64,000 nt of DNA from Candidatus Lachnocurva vaginae (lineage in GTDB: Bacteria > Bacillota > Clostridia > Lachnospirales > Lachnospiraceae): NCBI GenBank assembly GCA_011082265.1, contig CP049781.1, forward strand, positions 310,001-374,000. Direction: 5' to 3'. Positions 8,326 to 17,378 of this stretch are shown here, piece by piece. Position 1 is the stretch's first letter; each line of letters starts with the position of its first letter. The position numbers and the translations under genes were made by a program. The notes beneath the pieces are model-generated. The model ran no database searches, was not told the origin of the DNA, and saw nothing but the letters and a program-made list of their open reading frames with translations.

Positions 8326-10440
8326 ATGCAAAACGATAATTTATTTAACGCATCTACAATTTTTGGCGAAAATGTTTTCAATGATAAGGCTATGAATGAA
8401 TATTTGCCTAAGAAAACATACAATAAATTGAAGGATATTATAAAAGAAGGAAAAGATCTTGATCCAGAAACGGCAGATGTAGTTGCACATGCTATGAAGG
8501 AATGGGCAATAAGCAAGGGAGCCACTCATTTTACGCATTGGTTCCAGCCGCTTAATGGAGTAACTGCCGAAAAGCATGATTCCTTTATCACATCACCTCT
8601 TCCTACAGGAGAAACAATGATGAGTTTTTCCGGTAAGGAGCTTATAAAAGGTGAACCTGATGCTTCAAGCTTTCCGTCAGGAGGGCTTAGAGCTACATTT
8701 GAGGCAAGAGGATATACAACATGGGATTGTTCATCACCTGCATTTGTAAGAATAGATGAATCGGGCGGTACACTTTGTATACCTACCGCTTTTTCAGCAT
8801 ATACAGGTGAGTCACTTGATCAAAAGACTCCTCTTATCCGTTCTATGGAAGCTATTGAAAAGGAAGCGATAAGACTTTTAAGACTCTTAGGCGATGATAA
8901 GACTATGCATGTAAGTCCGGCATTAGGAGTTGAACAGGAATATTTCCTTATTGATAAAGAAAAGTTTGAAAAAAGAAAAGACCTTGTATATACAGGAAGA
9001 ACACTTTTTGGTGCTATGCCTCCTAAGGGACAGGAAATGGATGACCATTATTTTGGAACTATTCCTGATAAAGTGGCTGTATTTATGAAAGATGTAGACA
9101 AAGAACTTTGGAAGCTTGGCGTTCCATCTAAGACAGAGCATAATGAAGTTGCTCCTAAGCAGCATGAGCTTGCACCTATTTATGAAGAATGTAATGTAGC
9201 TGTAGACCATAATCAGCTTACTATGGAAATGCTTAGAAAAGTTGCAAATAGACATGGACTTCAGTGCCTTCTTCATGAGAAACCTTTCCAGGGCTTAAAT
9301 GGATCAGGAAAGCATAATAATTGGTCTCTTAAAACTGACGGAGGAGAAAATCTTTTAGAGCCGGGAGATACACCGCATAGCAACAAGAGATTTTTACTTG
9401 TTCTTTGTTGTATTCTTGCAGCTGTAGATGATCATGCAGATTTAATTAGAGAATCAGCAACTGATGTAGGAAACGATGAAAGATTGGGCGGAGCAGAGGC
9501 ACCTCCTGCAGTTATAAGCGTATTTTTAGGCGAGCAGCTTAGTGATGTGATAAATCAGCTTGTAAAGAATGGAAAGGCAACACATTCCATTCCTGAAACT
9601 AAAGTAAAAACGGGCGTTAAAGCACTTCCTGATTTTGTAAAAGATGCAACTGATAGAAATAGAACATCGCCTTTCGCATTTACAGGAAATAAATTTGAGT
9701 TTAGAATGGTAGGTTCTCAGGATTCAGTAGGAGAACCGAATGTAGTATTAAATACAATTGTTGCTGAAGCTATGAGTGATGCTTGTGATTATATTGAAAG
9801 CAAGAAAGACAAGAAAAAAGCGATAGAAGAGTATATAAAGATTCTTGCAACAAAGCATCAAAGAATTATCTTTAATGGAAATGGATATGCTAAAGAATGG
9901 GTACAAGAAGCAAAGAAAAGAGGACTTCCGATTATCCCGGCTATGTATGATGCAATTCCGGCTTTAGTTAAGGATAAGACAATAAAAACCTTTGAAAAAT
10001 TTAAGGTATTTACAAAAGCTGAGCTTCTTTCAAGAGCGGATATTGAATATGAGCAATATGCAAAGAAGATAAATATTGAAGCTAAAACTATGCTTAATAT
10101 GGTAAAGAAGCAATTTATCCCGGCAACGATTAAGTATGAGAGAGAGCTTGCACGATCAATAAATGAAGTTAGAGATGCACTTGGAATTTCATGCAGAACT
10201 CAGACGGAAATTTTAAAGAAAGTAAACATACATATGGAAAAGATGTATGAAGTTACAGAAAAGCTTGAAAAAGCAGTAGAAAAAGGATCTTCAATAGAAA
10301 ATAATAAAGATAAGGCCGAGCATTTTTACAAGAAAGTCGTACCTCTCATGAGAGAGCTAAGACAGCCTGTTGACGAACTTGAAATGCTTGTTTCAAAAGA
10401 GGATTGGCCGGTTCCTTCTTATGGAGACCTTTTATTCTGA
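8326..10440 (+). CDS. glnN: Type III glutamine synthetase
   Basis: GSIII makes glutamine from glutamate, ammonia and ATP. It is a large dodecameric form found in Bacteroidetes, cyanobacteria and some Clostridia. The 704 residues match the GSIII length (~700), far longer than GSI (~450). Visible blocks include FTHWFQPLNGVTAEKHDSF, FPSGGLRATFEARGYT, GVEQEYFLID, EHNEVAPKQHELAP, GLNGSGKHNNWSL and NRTSPFAFTGNKFEFR. The ribosome site AGGAAGG precedes the ATG at 8326. A protein with a degenerate receiver and kinase-like region follows 110 bases downstream. Confidence 0.97.
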   Translation: MQNDNLFNASTIFGENVFNDKAMNEYLPKKTYNKLKDIIKEGKDLDPETADVVAHAMKEWAISKGATHFTHWFQPLNGVTAEKHDSFITSPLPTGETMMSFSGKELIKGEPDASSFPSGGLRATFEARGYTTWDCSSPAFVRIDESGGTLCIPTAFSAYTGESLDQKTPLIRSMEAIEKEAIRLLRLLGDDKTMHVSPALGVEQEYFLIDKEKFEKRKDLVYTGRTLFGAMPPKGQEMDDHYFGTIPDKVAVFMKDVDKELWKLGVPSKTEHNEVAPKQHELAPIYEECNVAVDHNQLTMEMLRKVANRHGLQCLLHEKPFQGLNGSGKHNNWSLKTDGGENLLEPGDTPHSNKRFLLVLCCILAAVDDHADLIRESATDVGNDERLGGAEAPPAVISVFLGEQLSDVINQLVKNGKATHSIPETKVKTGVKALPDFVKDATDRNRTSPFAFTGNKFEFRMVGSQDSVGEPNVVLNTIVAEAMSDACDYIESKKDKKKAIEEYIKILATKHQRIIFNGNGYAKEWVQEAKKRGLPIIPAMYDAIPALVKDKTIKTFEKFKVFTKAELLSRADIEYEQYAKKINIEAKTMLNMVKKQFIPATIKYERELARSINEVRDALGISCRTQTEILKKVNIHMEKMYEVTEKLEKAVEKGSSIENNKDKAEHFYKKVVPLMRELRQPVDELEMLVSKEDWPVPSYGDLLF

Positions 10441-10550
10441 TATATAAATATATTAAAATAATTTTCTTAAATGGTTAATTTTCCATTGTAGAATAGATAG
10501 AATAAAAAGGATATGTTGTTAGCGTGTTTTGATTGAAAAAGGGTGCTGTT

Positions 10551-11534
10551 ATGGAAGATACGACTTTCAAAATTTTATTTGTTCATCCGAACATGGATGA
10601 TTGCGATAAAATTAGAAGAACTCTTATAGATGAAGAAGAATGCGAAGTTGAAGTAGCGGGAAGCATCAAGAAAGCTAAGTCTTTACTTGAAGAATACTCG
10701 TATAATATGCTTATTTTGAATAGAAAGTTTAATTCTGAAAGCTTTTCTGAATTTCTTTCGTATATTGAAGAAAATTTTAAAGATATGGAATGTGTTATCG
10801 GTGTTCAGAAGCTTTCTAAAGCGGATCTTATACATTATCAGAATCATGCTAAAAAATATAGACTTTATCTGGAGCCTGTGGACTACACAAAGGAAATTCT
10901 TCCTATGGTGCAAAATGAAATTCTTTTGTCCAAAATTAAAAATATGGATGCACTATTTAAAAGGTCTATTGAAAGAGAAGATATATTTAAAAGGAATATA
11001 GATGAGATGATTTCTCTTATTGATATAAAAGGAGAATTTCCTAAAAGGGCACAGGATTATTATAAAAGAATACTTACAATGTATCATGACATTGCAATTT
11101 CAAATAGCAATATTGAAAATCTTTCAGATATCGAAAGCGAAATAAAAAGCTTAAGCAAGTTATTTTTAAAAGCAGATATAAAGTGGATAAAGGATGATAA
11201 AGAATTAAGGAACTTTCTTTCAAAGAAGGAAAAAGGAGAGAAAAGATTTAATCTTGCTATAATATCCAGTATCTTAGTGAATGAAGCTATAGAGCTTTCA
11301 GCAAAAGAAGAAGATAATAGTGTAAATGTAGAGCTTAATCCAATGTTACACGACAACGGAATACTTCTTTCTGCGACTGAAAGAGTACCTGTAGATAATC
11401 TTTTTACCACAAAAACAATGCCAATGTGTATAGATACAACGAATCTTCTTTTAAAACATTTTTCTATAGATTATTCTGCAAGAATTTCCAGAAATGAAAA
11501 ATTTTTAGAAATAAAAAGAGATGTACTTCTATAG
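10551..11534 (+). CDS. Pseudo-receiver fused to a degenerate histidine-kinase-like region
   Basis: I do not recognise a named family. Residues 6-125 have the alternating pattern of a response-regulator receiver (FKILFVHPNMDD, then NMLILNRKF, then YLEPVD). The phospho-acceptor Asp is Asn57, and the conserved Lys before the Pro is Glu108. Residues ~125-210 are helical with a possible H-box (MYHDIAIS, His179). Residues ~235-327 resemble a kinase ATPase domain with an N-box-like ILVNEAIELS (Asn244), but no glycine-rich ATP lid is visible. The start is the ATG at 10551, preceded by AAAAAGGG; a TTG 18 bases upstream is also in frame. It follows glnN on the same strand. The kinase part is inference. 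Confidence 0.65.
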   Translation: MEDTTFKILFVHPNMDDCDKIRRTLIDEEECEVEVAGSIKKAKSLLEEYSYNMLILNRKFNSESFSEFLSYIEENFKDMECVIGVQKLSKADLIHYQNHAKKYRLYLEPVDYTKEILPMVQNEILLSKIKNMDALFKRSIEREDIFKRNIDEMISLIDIKGEFPKRAQDYYKRILTMYHDIAISNSNIENLSDIESEIKSLSKLFLKADIKWIKDDKELRNFLSKKEKGEKRFNLAIISSILVNEAIELSAKEEDNSVNVELNPMLHDNGILLSATERVPVDNLFTTKTMPMCIDTTNLLLKHFSIDYSARISRNEKFLEIKRDVLL

Positions 11535-11555
11535 GAAGTACATCATTTCTTTTTA
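11514..11555. terminator. Bidirectional terminator overlapping both gene ends
   Basis: A perfect 10-bp stem (GATGTACTTC 11520-11529, GAAGTACATC 11535-11544, loop TATAG) overlaps the last codons of the + gene and the stop of the PBP gene on the minus strand. T-rich runs flank it on both strands, so it can serve both convergent genes. Confidence 0.85.
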
Positions 11556-14284
11556 TCCGGCTTTTTGTTGGAACTTTTATTCGGAGCAGGAGCAGGGGCT
11601 TCAATAGGCTTATTTTCAGGCTTAGCAGGCTGCTTGTTATTGTTATGACGCTCATTATTATTGCCATCTTCATTTTTACCATTACTGTTAGAATTTCCAT
11701 TACCTGTTCCATTAGAATTCCCATTAGAATTTCCATTACCTGTGCTATTTACAGGAGGAACTGTATTAGAACCATTATGTAAAGGACAAGTGACTGTCAG
11801 AAATTCAGGCGGAATTCTATATTCGTCTTCATTTGAACCATTGATTTCACCTATTATTTTTATTGAAGTTGTAACCTGATCCGCAGGGCAATATGGACCT
11901 GCAATGTGACCGGATGCATTACAAATACTTACTTTGATGTGCTTGTCACAAGTATCAGTATCCTTAGGCTCAGTTCCTTCGGCAAAATACTCAGTTGATG
12001 TCATATCACCTCTTGGGTCGTTATTACATACATCAGGAATAGGCTTTTTGCCGGATTCTTTACATATAGTTTCTTTAACAATTCCGCTTGGCATTGTAAA
12101 ATCTTTTTTCTTAAGTCCTTCATGTATTTTCTGCATAACAATTCGCCAAAGCTTATGAGTATAGCTTACTTCCGGCTGATTAGAGTTGTCATCGTATCCA
12201 CCCCAAATACCGCAAGTGTAATAAGGAGAAAATCCTTCAAGTATGTAGTCTTTTGCATCATTTGTAGTACCGGTTTTACCTGCAACCGGCATATCCGTTA
12301 TGTTTGCTATTTTACCTGTACCGCTTGTCATAACGTCACGCATAGCACTTGTAAGAAGCCAAGCTGTAGTTTCTTTTATAACTCTTTTCTTCTTATGTTC
12401 TCTTTTACTATTATCAAGCAATAGGTGTCCCTGATGATCTAAAATTTTAGTGTAATAAATAGGTTTATGATATACGCCCTTATTAGCTATAGTTGCATAA
12501 GCTGCTGTAAGCTCAACATTTTTAACACCATTTGTGATACCGCCGATTGCGAGAGCTTGATTGTTATCTCCGCTTTCAAGAGTGGAGATACCGAAGTCTT
12601 CGGCATAATGGAAACCTAAGCTTGTTCCGATTTCTGTGAGAGTCTTAACTGCAACGACGTTGATAGAATCTCTTATACCTACTCGAAGCGATGTATAACC
12701 TGTATAAGTATCAGGCATGTTGCGGATCTTCTTTCCATTCGTATATGAATATGGAGCATTGTCCTGAACTGTTGCAAGAGTAAGGCCTGCAGAATCCAAG
12801 GCAGGAGCATAAGTCGTAATTATCTTAAATGTGGATCCCGGCTGTCTTGTGACATTTGAAGCTCTATTAAGTGTTTTACTTGCTTTTTTATCACCTCTTC
12901 CACCTACAAGTGCAATTACATGACCATTCTTTTGATCCATAATTGTCATTGCAATCTGAGGCTGAAGAGTATAAGTGATTTTTTCTCCTCCTTTTGGAAT
13001 TTTATCGCCCGGCTTCATAAGACTTTGTTTATATTCTTCGATTGCTTCGTCCGCTTTTTCCTTTGTAGGATAATTTATAGAAAAATTAGGGTTCGTCTTT
13101 CTTTTTTCAGTAAGCATGGTTTGCTCACTGTAATTTTTTAAAGTACCATCTTGTTTCTTTATAGAAAGCCTATATGAAAATGAGTATTTAGGTTTTCCTG
13201 GATAATTTGCATTATCATTAACTGTATCATCGCATACTTTTTGAATTTTTGAATCCTGAGTTGAATAAATTCTAAGCCCTCCGGAATACAATTTTCTAAA
13301 GGCTTCCGTTTCGGAAAGTCCCAATTCTTTTACAAGATCTTTTATAACTGAATCAGTAAGAGCATCTACAAAATAAGAAGTTGCATTTGAGACGGATATA
13401 TCCACATTTGCATTCTTTATTCTTGAATATACATCATCAGCTATTGCTTTTTTATATTTATCTTTAGAGATGTAGCCCTGATCAAGCATATATTTAAGAA
13501 CGGTGCTTCTTCTTTTTGCATTTTCTTTAGGATTTGAAATTGGGTTGTATTTTGACGGATTTTGTGTAATTGCCGCAATTACAGCATCTTCCGATAATGT
13601 AAGATCCGATACGTCCTTATTAAAATATCTTTTTGAAGCGGCTTGCACCCCTAAAGTATTTTGACCCAAATTGATTGAATTCAAATAATTCTCCAAAATT
13701 GTGTTTTTAGATTTTATTTTTTCAAGCTGAATAGCAAAATACTGTTCCTGTATCTTTCTATCAATAGAATTCTTTAAGGTATGCTCGCTTGTCCATCCCG
13801 TAAAATAATTATTTTTAAGAAGCTGCTGTGTTATAGTGGAAGCACCCTGATGTACTTTACCTCTCGAAATTACAGCATTAAACATAGCACGCATAAGCCC
13901 TTTTAAGTCTACACCGTTGTGCTTGTAAAATCTGGAATCTTCAATTGCAACAAAAGCGTGTTGCAAATCTTTTGGAATATTTTTAATTTTTACATATTCT
14001 CTATTAGCTCCAGAAGCTGCAAGAGTTTCAATTTCTTTTCCGTCTTTATTATAAATTTTTGATGAATATCCGGTCGGAGAAATATCAATTGTTTTTATGT
14101 CAGGAAGTGCCTTTATAAGATTCCTTATATATACAGCTCCGAATATCAAGATTGCAGCTATAATAACTAAAACAAAAGAAAGGACAGATCTTTGAATTAA
14201 AACGGAAGTTCCTTTTGAACGCCTTTTTTTTCTTATATTTTTTTTATTGGAAATCTTTGACAGATGTTTTTTACTAAAATTCAT
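11543..14284 (-). CDS. Class A penicillin-binding protein (PBP1A-like)
   Basis: This bifunctional peptidoglycan synthase polymerises glycan strands and cross-links stem peptides outside the membrane. The 913 residues have a basic cytoplasmic N-terminus, one membrane anchor (~33-53), a GT51 glycosyltransferase (IEDSRFYKHNG near 113, GASTITQQLLKN), and a transpeptidase domain with SxxK in GSTFKII, SxN in SINVVAVK and KTG in AGKTGTTNDAKD. After a cysteine-containing region, the C-terminus is a long Asn/Gly/Ser then Pro/Lys low-complexity tail, probably wall-spanning. A GGAGGA ribosome site precedes the start. It is convergent with its downstream neighbour. Confidence 0.95.
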   Translation of the reverse strand: MNFSKKHLSKISNKKNIRKKRRSKGTSVLIQRSVLSFVLVIIAAILIFGAVYIRNLIKALPDIKTIDISPTGYSSKIYNKDGKEIETLAASGANREYVKIKNIPKDLQHAFVAIEDSRFYKHNGVDLKGLMRAMFNAVISRGKVHQGASTITQQLLKNNYFTGWTSEHTLKNSIDRKIQEQYFAIQLEKIKSKNTILENYLNSINLGQNTLGVQAASKRYFNKDVSDLTLSEDAVIAAITQNPSKYNPISNPKENAKRRSTVLKYMLDQGYISKDKYKKAIADDVYSRIKNANVDISVSNATSYFVDALTDSVIKDLVKELGLSETEAFRKLYSGGLRIYSTQDSKIQKVCDDTVNDNANYPGKPKYSFSYRLSIKKQDGTLKNYSEQTMLTEKRKTNPNFSINYPTKEKADEAIEEYKQSLMKPGDKIPKGGEKITYTLQPQIAMTIMDQKNGHVIALVGGRGDKKASKTLNRASNVTRQPGSTFKIITTYAPALDSAGLTLATVQDNAPYSYTNGKKIRNMPDTYTGYTSLRVGIRDSINVVAVKTLTEIGTSLGFHYAEDFGISTLESGDNNQALAIGGITNGVKNVELTAAYATIANKGVYHKPIYYTKILDHQGHLLLDNSKREHKKKRVIKETTAWLLTSAMRDVMTSGTGKIANITDMPVAGKTGTTNDAKDYILEGFSPYYTCGIWGGYDDNSNQPEVSYTHKLWRIVMQKIHEGLKKKDFTMPSGIVKETICKESGKKPIPDVCNNDPRGDMTSTEYFAEGTEPKDTDTCDKHIKVSICNASGHIAGPYCPADQVTTSIKIIGEINGSNEDEYRIPPEFLTVTCPLHNGSNTVPPVNSTGNGNSNGNSNGTGNGNSNSNGKNEDGNNNERHNNNKQPAKPENKPIEAPAPAPNKSSNKKPDKKK

Positions 14285-14396
14285 AATTCCTCCATAGAAT
14301 AGTTCTAAGTCATAATGTATTATACTATATAAATAAGAAAAAAACGAAAAATAATAAAATTAATATATAAATTAAGGAAAAATTAAGGAAAATTTA

Positions 14397-15050
14397 ATGG
14401 ATTCTAAAATAAAAAAGTGTCTTTTTTCTCCTTCTGAAGGGGAGTATGATGAGAAAAAATCAAGATTTATAGCAAAATGTATTCCTATAAAAAGTGAAGA
14501 TGAAGCTAAAGAAGAAATTAAAAAAATAAAAAAGGAATTTTTTGATGCAAGGCATCATTGTTTTGCGTATATAATAGGAAGTGACTCAAAAATAAAAAAA
14601 TGCTCAGATGATGGAGAGCCTTCAAATACTGCAGGAAAAGTTATCTTAGATACGCTCGAAAATGAAAAACTATTTAACATAATTTGCATCGTAACAAGAT
14701 ATTTCGGAGGAATAAAGCTCGGGACAGGCGGACTTAAAAGAGCATATAGGGATGCAACGCGTGATGCAATAGAAAAATCAGAAATTGTTTCTATAAAAAA
14801 AGGATATTTATATACCTTGAATGTCGACTATAAGGATAGTAAAAGCTTAAAAAAAATTCTTTCAGATATGGAATGTCATATTATAGAAGATATTTATATG
14901 GAAAAGGAAACAATAAAATTTATGATTCCTTATGATATGAAAATTGAATTTCTTTCAAAAATAAAGAATCTTTTTTTGACGTCTTATATAAAAGAGATTA
15001 AAGATGTAAGACTTTATTTTATAAGGAAAGAAAAAATTTATATTCTTTAG
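14397..15050 (+). CDS. IMPACT/YigZ family protein
   Basis: The 217 residues match the YigZ/IMPACT family of soluble proteins thought to bind nucleic acid or affect translation; the bacterial role is not settled. The family block is clear: KKSRFIAKCIPI near residue 19, DARHHCFAYIIG, CSDDGEPSNTAGKVIL, and IVTRYFGGIKLGTGGLKRAY with a trailing dimer-type C-terminal domain. It lies divergent from PBP1A across a 112-base AT-rich gap and is followed by a stem-loop and a 27-nt repeat cluster. Confidence 0.93.
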   Translation: MDSKIKKCLFSPSEGEYDEKKSRFIAKCIPIKSEDEAKEEIKKIKKEFFDARHHCFAYIIGSDSKIKKCSDDGEPSNTAGKVILDTLENEKLFNIICIVTRYFGGIKLGTGGLKRAYRDATRDAIEKSEIVSIKKGYLYTLNVDYKDSKSLKKILSDMECHIIEDIYMEKETIKFMIPYDMKIEFLSKIKNLFLTSYIKEIKDVRLYFIRKEKIYIL

Positions 15051-15054
15051 AGAT

Positions 15055-15092
15055 ATATCTTTTTACTTTTATTATATAAAAAGATATTTTAG
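15055..15092 (+). terminator. AT-rich terminator after the IMPACT gene
   Basis: An 11-bp stem (ATATCTTTTTA 15055-15065, TAAAAAGATAT 15077-15087) with an 11-nt loop is followed by TTTTAGATTTTATT. It is AT-rich but well placed, five bases past the stop. Confidence 0.6.
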
Positions 15093-15174
15093 ATTTTATT
15101 AAAATAAAAAGCTGTTTTAGATTTTTTAAAATAAAAAGCTGGTTTAGATTTTTTAAAATAAAAAGCTGTTATAG
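15093..15174 (+). repeat. Three tandem copies of a 27-28 nt unit
   Basis: Units at 15093-15120, 15121-15147 and 15148-15174 share the core AAAATAAAAAGCTG and end in TTAG or ATAG. They are non-coding and sit between the IMPACT gene terminator and the tRNA-Gln promoter. Confidence 0.88.
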
Positions 15175-15208
15175 CTTTTAATAAAAATTACAAAGTTAAG
15201 AAATCCTA

Positions 15209-15237
15209 TTGACTTATGAAGTGCTTTTTTATAGAAT
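15209..15237 (+). promoter_or_regulatory. Sigma-A promoter of tRNA-Gln
   Basis: TTGACT (15209-15214) and TAGAAT (15232-15237) are separated by exactly 17 bases. The predicted start of transcription lies about 45 bases before the tRNA. Confidence 0.8.
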
Positions 15238-15289
15238 ATTACTGTTGCATTTAATGTAAGCTTTTGTATTTAGTGCAATATTTGTTCAT

Positions 15290-15361
15290 TGGCCCATAGC
15301 CAAACGGTAAGGCAGCGGACTCTGACTCCGTCATTTCAAGGTTCGAATCCTTGTGGGCCAG
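15290..15361 (+). tRNA. tRNA-Gln (anticodon CUG)
   Basis: A full cloverleaf is visible. The acceptor stem TGGCCCA pairs with TGGGCCA, the D-arm is GCC/GGC, and the anticodon stem GCGGA/TCCGT encloses the loop CTCTGAC, giving anticodon CUG. The T-arm is CAAGG TTCGAAT CCTTG. The discriminator is G and CCA is not encoded. It has its own promoter and terminator. Confidence 0.95.
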
Positions 15362-15397
15362 CTAGTTAAAAGAATAGAAAATATAATAGTTTTTTAG

Positions 15398-15428
15398 GCA
15401 TTGCAGAATAAGCAATGCTTTTTCTTTA
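15398..15428 (+). terminator. Terminator of tRNA-Gln
   Basis: The stem GCATTGC/GCAATGC with a 7-nt loop is followed by TTTTTCTTT, 37 bases past the tRNA. Confidence 0.85.
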
Positions 15429-15510
15429 TTCTTTTTTATGTAGGGAAGATAGCTGTATAGAAATGAGAAATAAAACAAAAAAATTGATAAGAGAAGGAAG
15501 AGAGGAGAGT

Positions 15511-16224
15511 ATGTTTAATTTTGATTTTCGTATAAGATTCAGCGAGTGCAATAAAAGAAGAGTGCTAAAAGAATCATCGATTATAAATCTTTTGCAGGAT
15601 ACATCAACTTTTCATTCGGAATATTCGGATGTTAAGATAGAGGATCTTCTAAAAAAGAATTTGGGTTGGATTATTTTATCGTGGGACATTAAAATAAAAG
15701 AACTTCCAAAATTTAACGATGTAGTTACAGTAGAAACGAGATGCCCTAAAGGAAAAGGTCTTTATGTCTTTAGAGACTTTAGGATTATAAGAGGAGATGA
15801 GGTTTTAGTAAAAGCACATTCAACTTGGATACTTTTAGATTTAAAACGTCTTGTCCCGACAAAAATTCCCAATGAAATGACGAAAAAATATGGAATTGAC
15901 GAAGGACTTAATGAAGAGTGGTACAATAGAAAGCTTAAAAGCTTAGATGACTCTAAGAAAGTTATAAGCTTTGTAGTTGATGAAAATATGATAGATTCCA
16001 ATAATCATATGAATAATCAAAAATATATTGAAAAAGCACTTAAACTAATTCCTTCGGATTTAAAAGTTAAGAGGATAAGTGTTACTTATTTAAAGCAATC
16101 TCTTCTTAACGATAAAATGGAAATATATTTAGGAAGAAATAAAGATGGTAAATATGTAATAGACTTCAAAGATGATAAGTTGTCATTACATTCAACTATA
16201 TATATAGAGGCAGAAAAAATCTAA
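15511..16224 (+). CDS. Acyl-ACP thioesterase
   Basis: This enzyme likely hydrolyses acyl-ACP to free fatty acid and ACP (FatA/FatB-like bacterial thioesterase). The start at 15511 follows GAGGAGAG and gives 237 residues. An upstream in-frame ATG at 15415 falls inside the tRNA-Gln terminator and is unlikely. The two hot-dog halves are visible: MFNFDFRIRFSECN and LGWIILSWDIKI in the first, and FVVDENMIDSNNHMNNQKYIE in the second. The Asp-x-Asn-x-His pattern is the catalytic signature. No partner gene is adjacent. Confidence 0.93.
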   Translation: MFNFDFRIRFSECNKRRVLKESSIINLLQDTSTFHSEYSDVKIEDLLKKNLGWIILSWDIKIKELPKFNDVVTVETRCPKGKGLYVFRDFRIIRGDEVLVKAHSTWILLDLKRLVPTKIPNEMTKKYGIDEGLNEEWYNRKLKSLDDSKKVISFVVDENMIDSNNHMNNQKYIEKALKLIPSDLKVKRISVTYLKQSLLNDKMEIYLGRNKDGKYVIDFKDDKLSLHSTIYIEAEKI

Positions 16225-16346
16225 TAAAATCAATTTTTAAAAATATAAGACGAATTTAGGAATTGCTTTTACAAAAAAAGAATCAAGAAATTGATTCTAA
16301 TAAAAAAGAAAATAATTAATAAAAATTAGAAGAGGACGGAATAACT

Positions 16347-17267
16347 ATGTATAGAAAAGAATATAAAACAAAAAATTCATTTGAAAGAAATCATTCTTTA
16401 AAATCAAAAAGAATATCGGAAACTACATTTAAAATTGGAGAAATTGAACATTTAAAGGTTATAAGAGAAAAGGATTTCGGAGTCTACTTGGGACATAAGG
16501 ATTCAAAAGAACATGATGAAGCTGTTCTTTTACCTAAGAATGAAGCTACAGGACTTAAAGTAGGAGACGAGGTAAACGTATTCATTTATAGAGATTCTGA
16601 TGATAGAGTTATCGCAACGAAAAAGACACCTGCTATTCTTTTAAATCAGGTAAAACCGCTTATGGTAAAAGAAGTAAATAAAGTAGGAGCTTTCCTTGAC
16701 TGGGGACTTAGTAAAGATTTATTTCTCCCTTACAAAGAAATGCTAAGAAAGGTAAAAGAAGGAGATACTATTTTAGTAAAACTCTATATTGATAAAAGTA
16801 ACCGAATAGCAGCGAGCATGAAAGACTTGTGGAAATTCCTTTCAACAAATAGCCCATATCAAAGAGGAGATGTAGTTAAGGGAAGAGTATATGAACTTGG
16901 AAAAGATTTTGGTACTTTTGTAGCTGTAGATGATAAATATAGTGCTATGCTTCCAAAATTTGAAAAAACAAAAAAACTCTCCATAGGAGATGAAATTATG
17001 GCAAGAGTTATTGCTATAAAAGAAGATGGAAAAATCGACATCACAATGCGTGAAGATGCTTATAAAGAAATTGAAAGCGACAGCGAGATAATTCTTAAAT
17101 TACTTAATGAATATGCAGGAGTGCTTCCTTTTACGGAAAAAGCTTCACCCGAAGTGATATTAAGAGAAACGGGACTTAGTAAGAATGCGTTTAAAAGAGC
17201 TGTAGGGCATCTATATAAGGAGAGAAAGATAATTATACAAAATAGTGCTATACGTTTAAGTAAATGA
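16347..17267 (+). CDS. cvfB: CvfB-like S1 RNA-binding protein (YitL family)
   Basis: The 306 residues match the CvfB/YitL family, RNA-binding proteins that influence virulence factor expression in staphylococci. Tandem S1-type domains are visible: the first near 28-85 (KVIREKDFGVYLGHK), the second near 100-150 (VNKVGAFLDWGLSKDLFLPY), and the third near 167-225 (KGRVYELGKDFGTFVAV). A C-terminal winged helix follows (LLNEYAGVLPFTEKASPE). The first ~25 residues are basic and poorly conserved, so the exact start is uncertain. The stop lies inside a 26-nt tandem duplication. Confidence 0.9.
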   Translation: MYRKEYKTKNSFERNHSLKSKRISETTFKIGEIEHLKVIREKDFGVYLGHKDSKEHDEAVLLPKNEATGLKVGDEVNVFIYRDSDDRVIATKKTPAILLNQVKPLMVKEVNKVGAFLDWGLSKDLFLPYKEMLRKVKEGDTILVKLYIDKSNRIAASMKDLWKFLSTNSPYQRGDVVKGRVYELGKDFGTFVAVDDKYSAMLPKFEKTKKLSIGDEIMARVIAIKEDGKIDITMREDAYKEIESDSEIILKLLNEYAGVLPFTEKASPEVILRETGLSKNAFKRAVGHLYKERKIIIQNSAIRLSK

Positions 17268-17292
17268 ATAGTGATATACGTTTAAGTGAATG
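17241..17292 (+). repeat. 26-nt duplication across the cvfB stop
   Basis: 17241-17266 is repeated at 17267-17292 with two mismatches. The first copy encodes the last residues of the protein; the second is downstream of the stop. Confidence 0.85.
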
Positions 17293-17322
17293 ATTTAAGT
17301 AAAGAAAAGTAATCTTTATTTT

Positions 17323-17378
17323 GCAGGTAAATATCTATATTTCCTCTTTTCTTACAAGTAAATATCTATATTTCCTCC
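17323..17378 (-). repeat. Duplicated 3' end of the yjfB-like gene
   Basis: The ~20-nt sequence encoding the C-terminal GNIDIYL of the minus-strand gene recurs about 30 bases downstream of its stop and would again read GNIDIYL. Confidence 0.75.

Noticed and set aside
15415..15510. A longer N-terminus for the acyl-ACP thioesterase
   Set aside because: The ATG at 15415 lies inside the tRNA-Gln terminator stem and the extension is not family-like; the ATG at 15511 has a good ribosome site.
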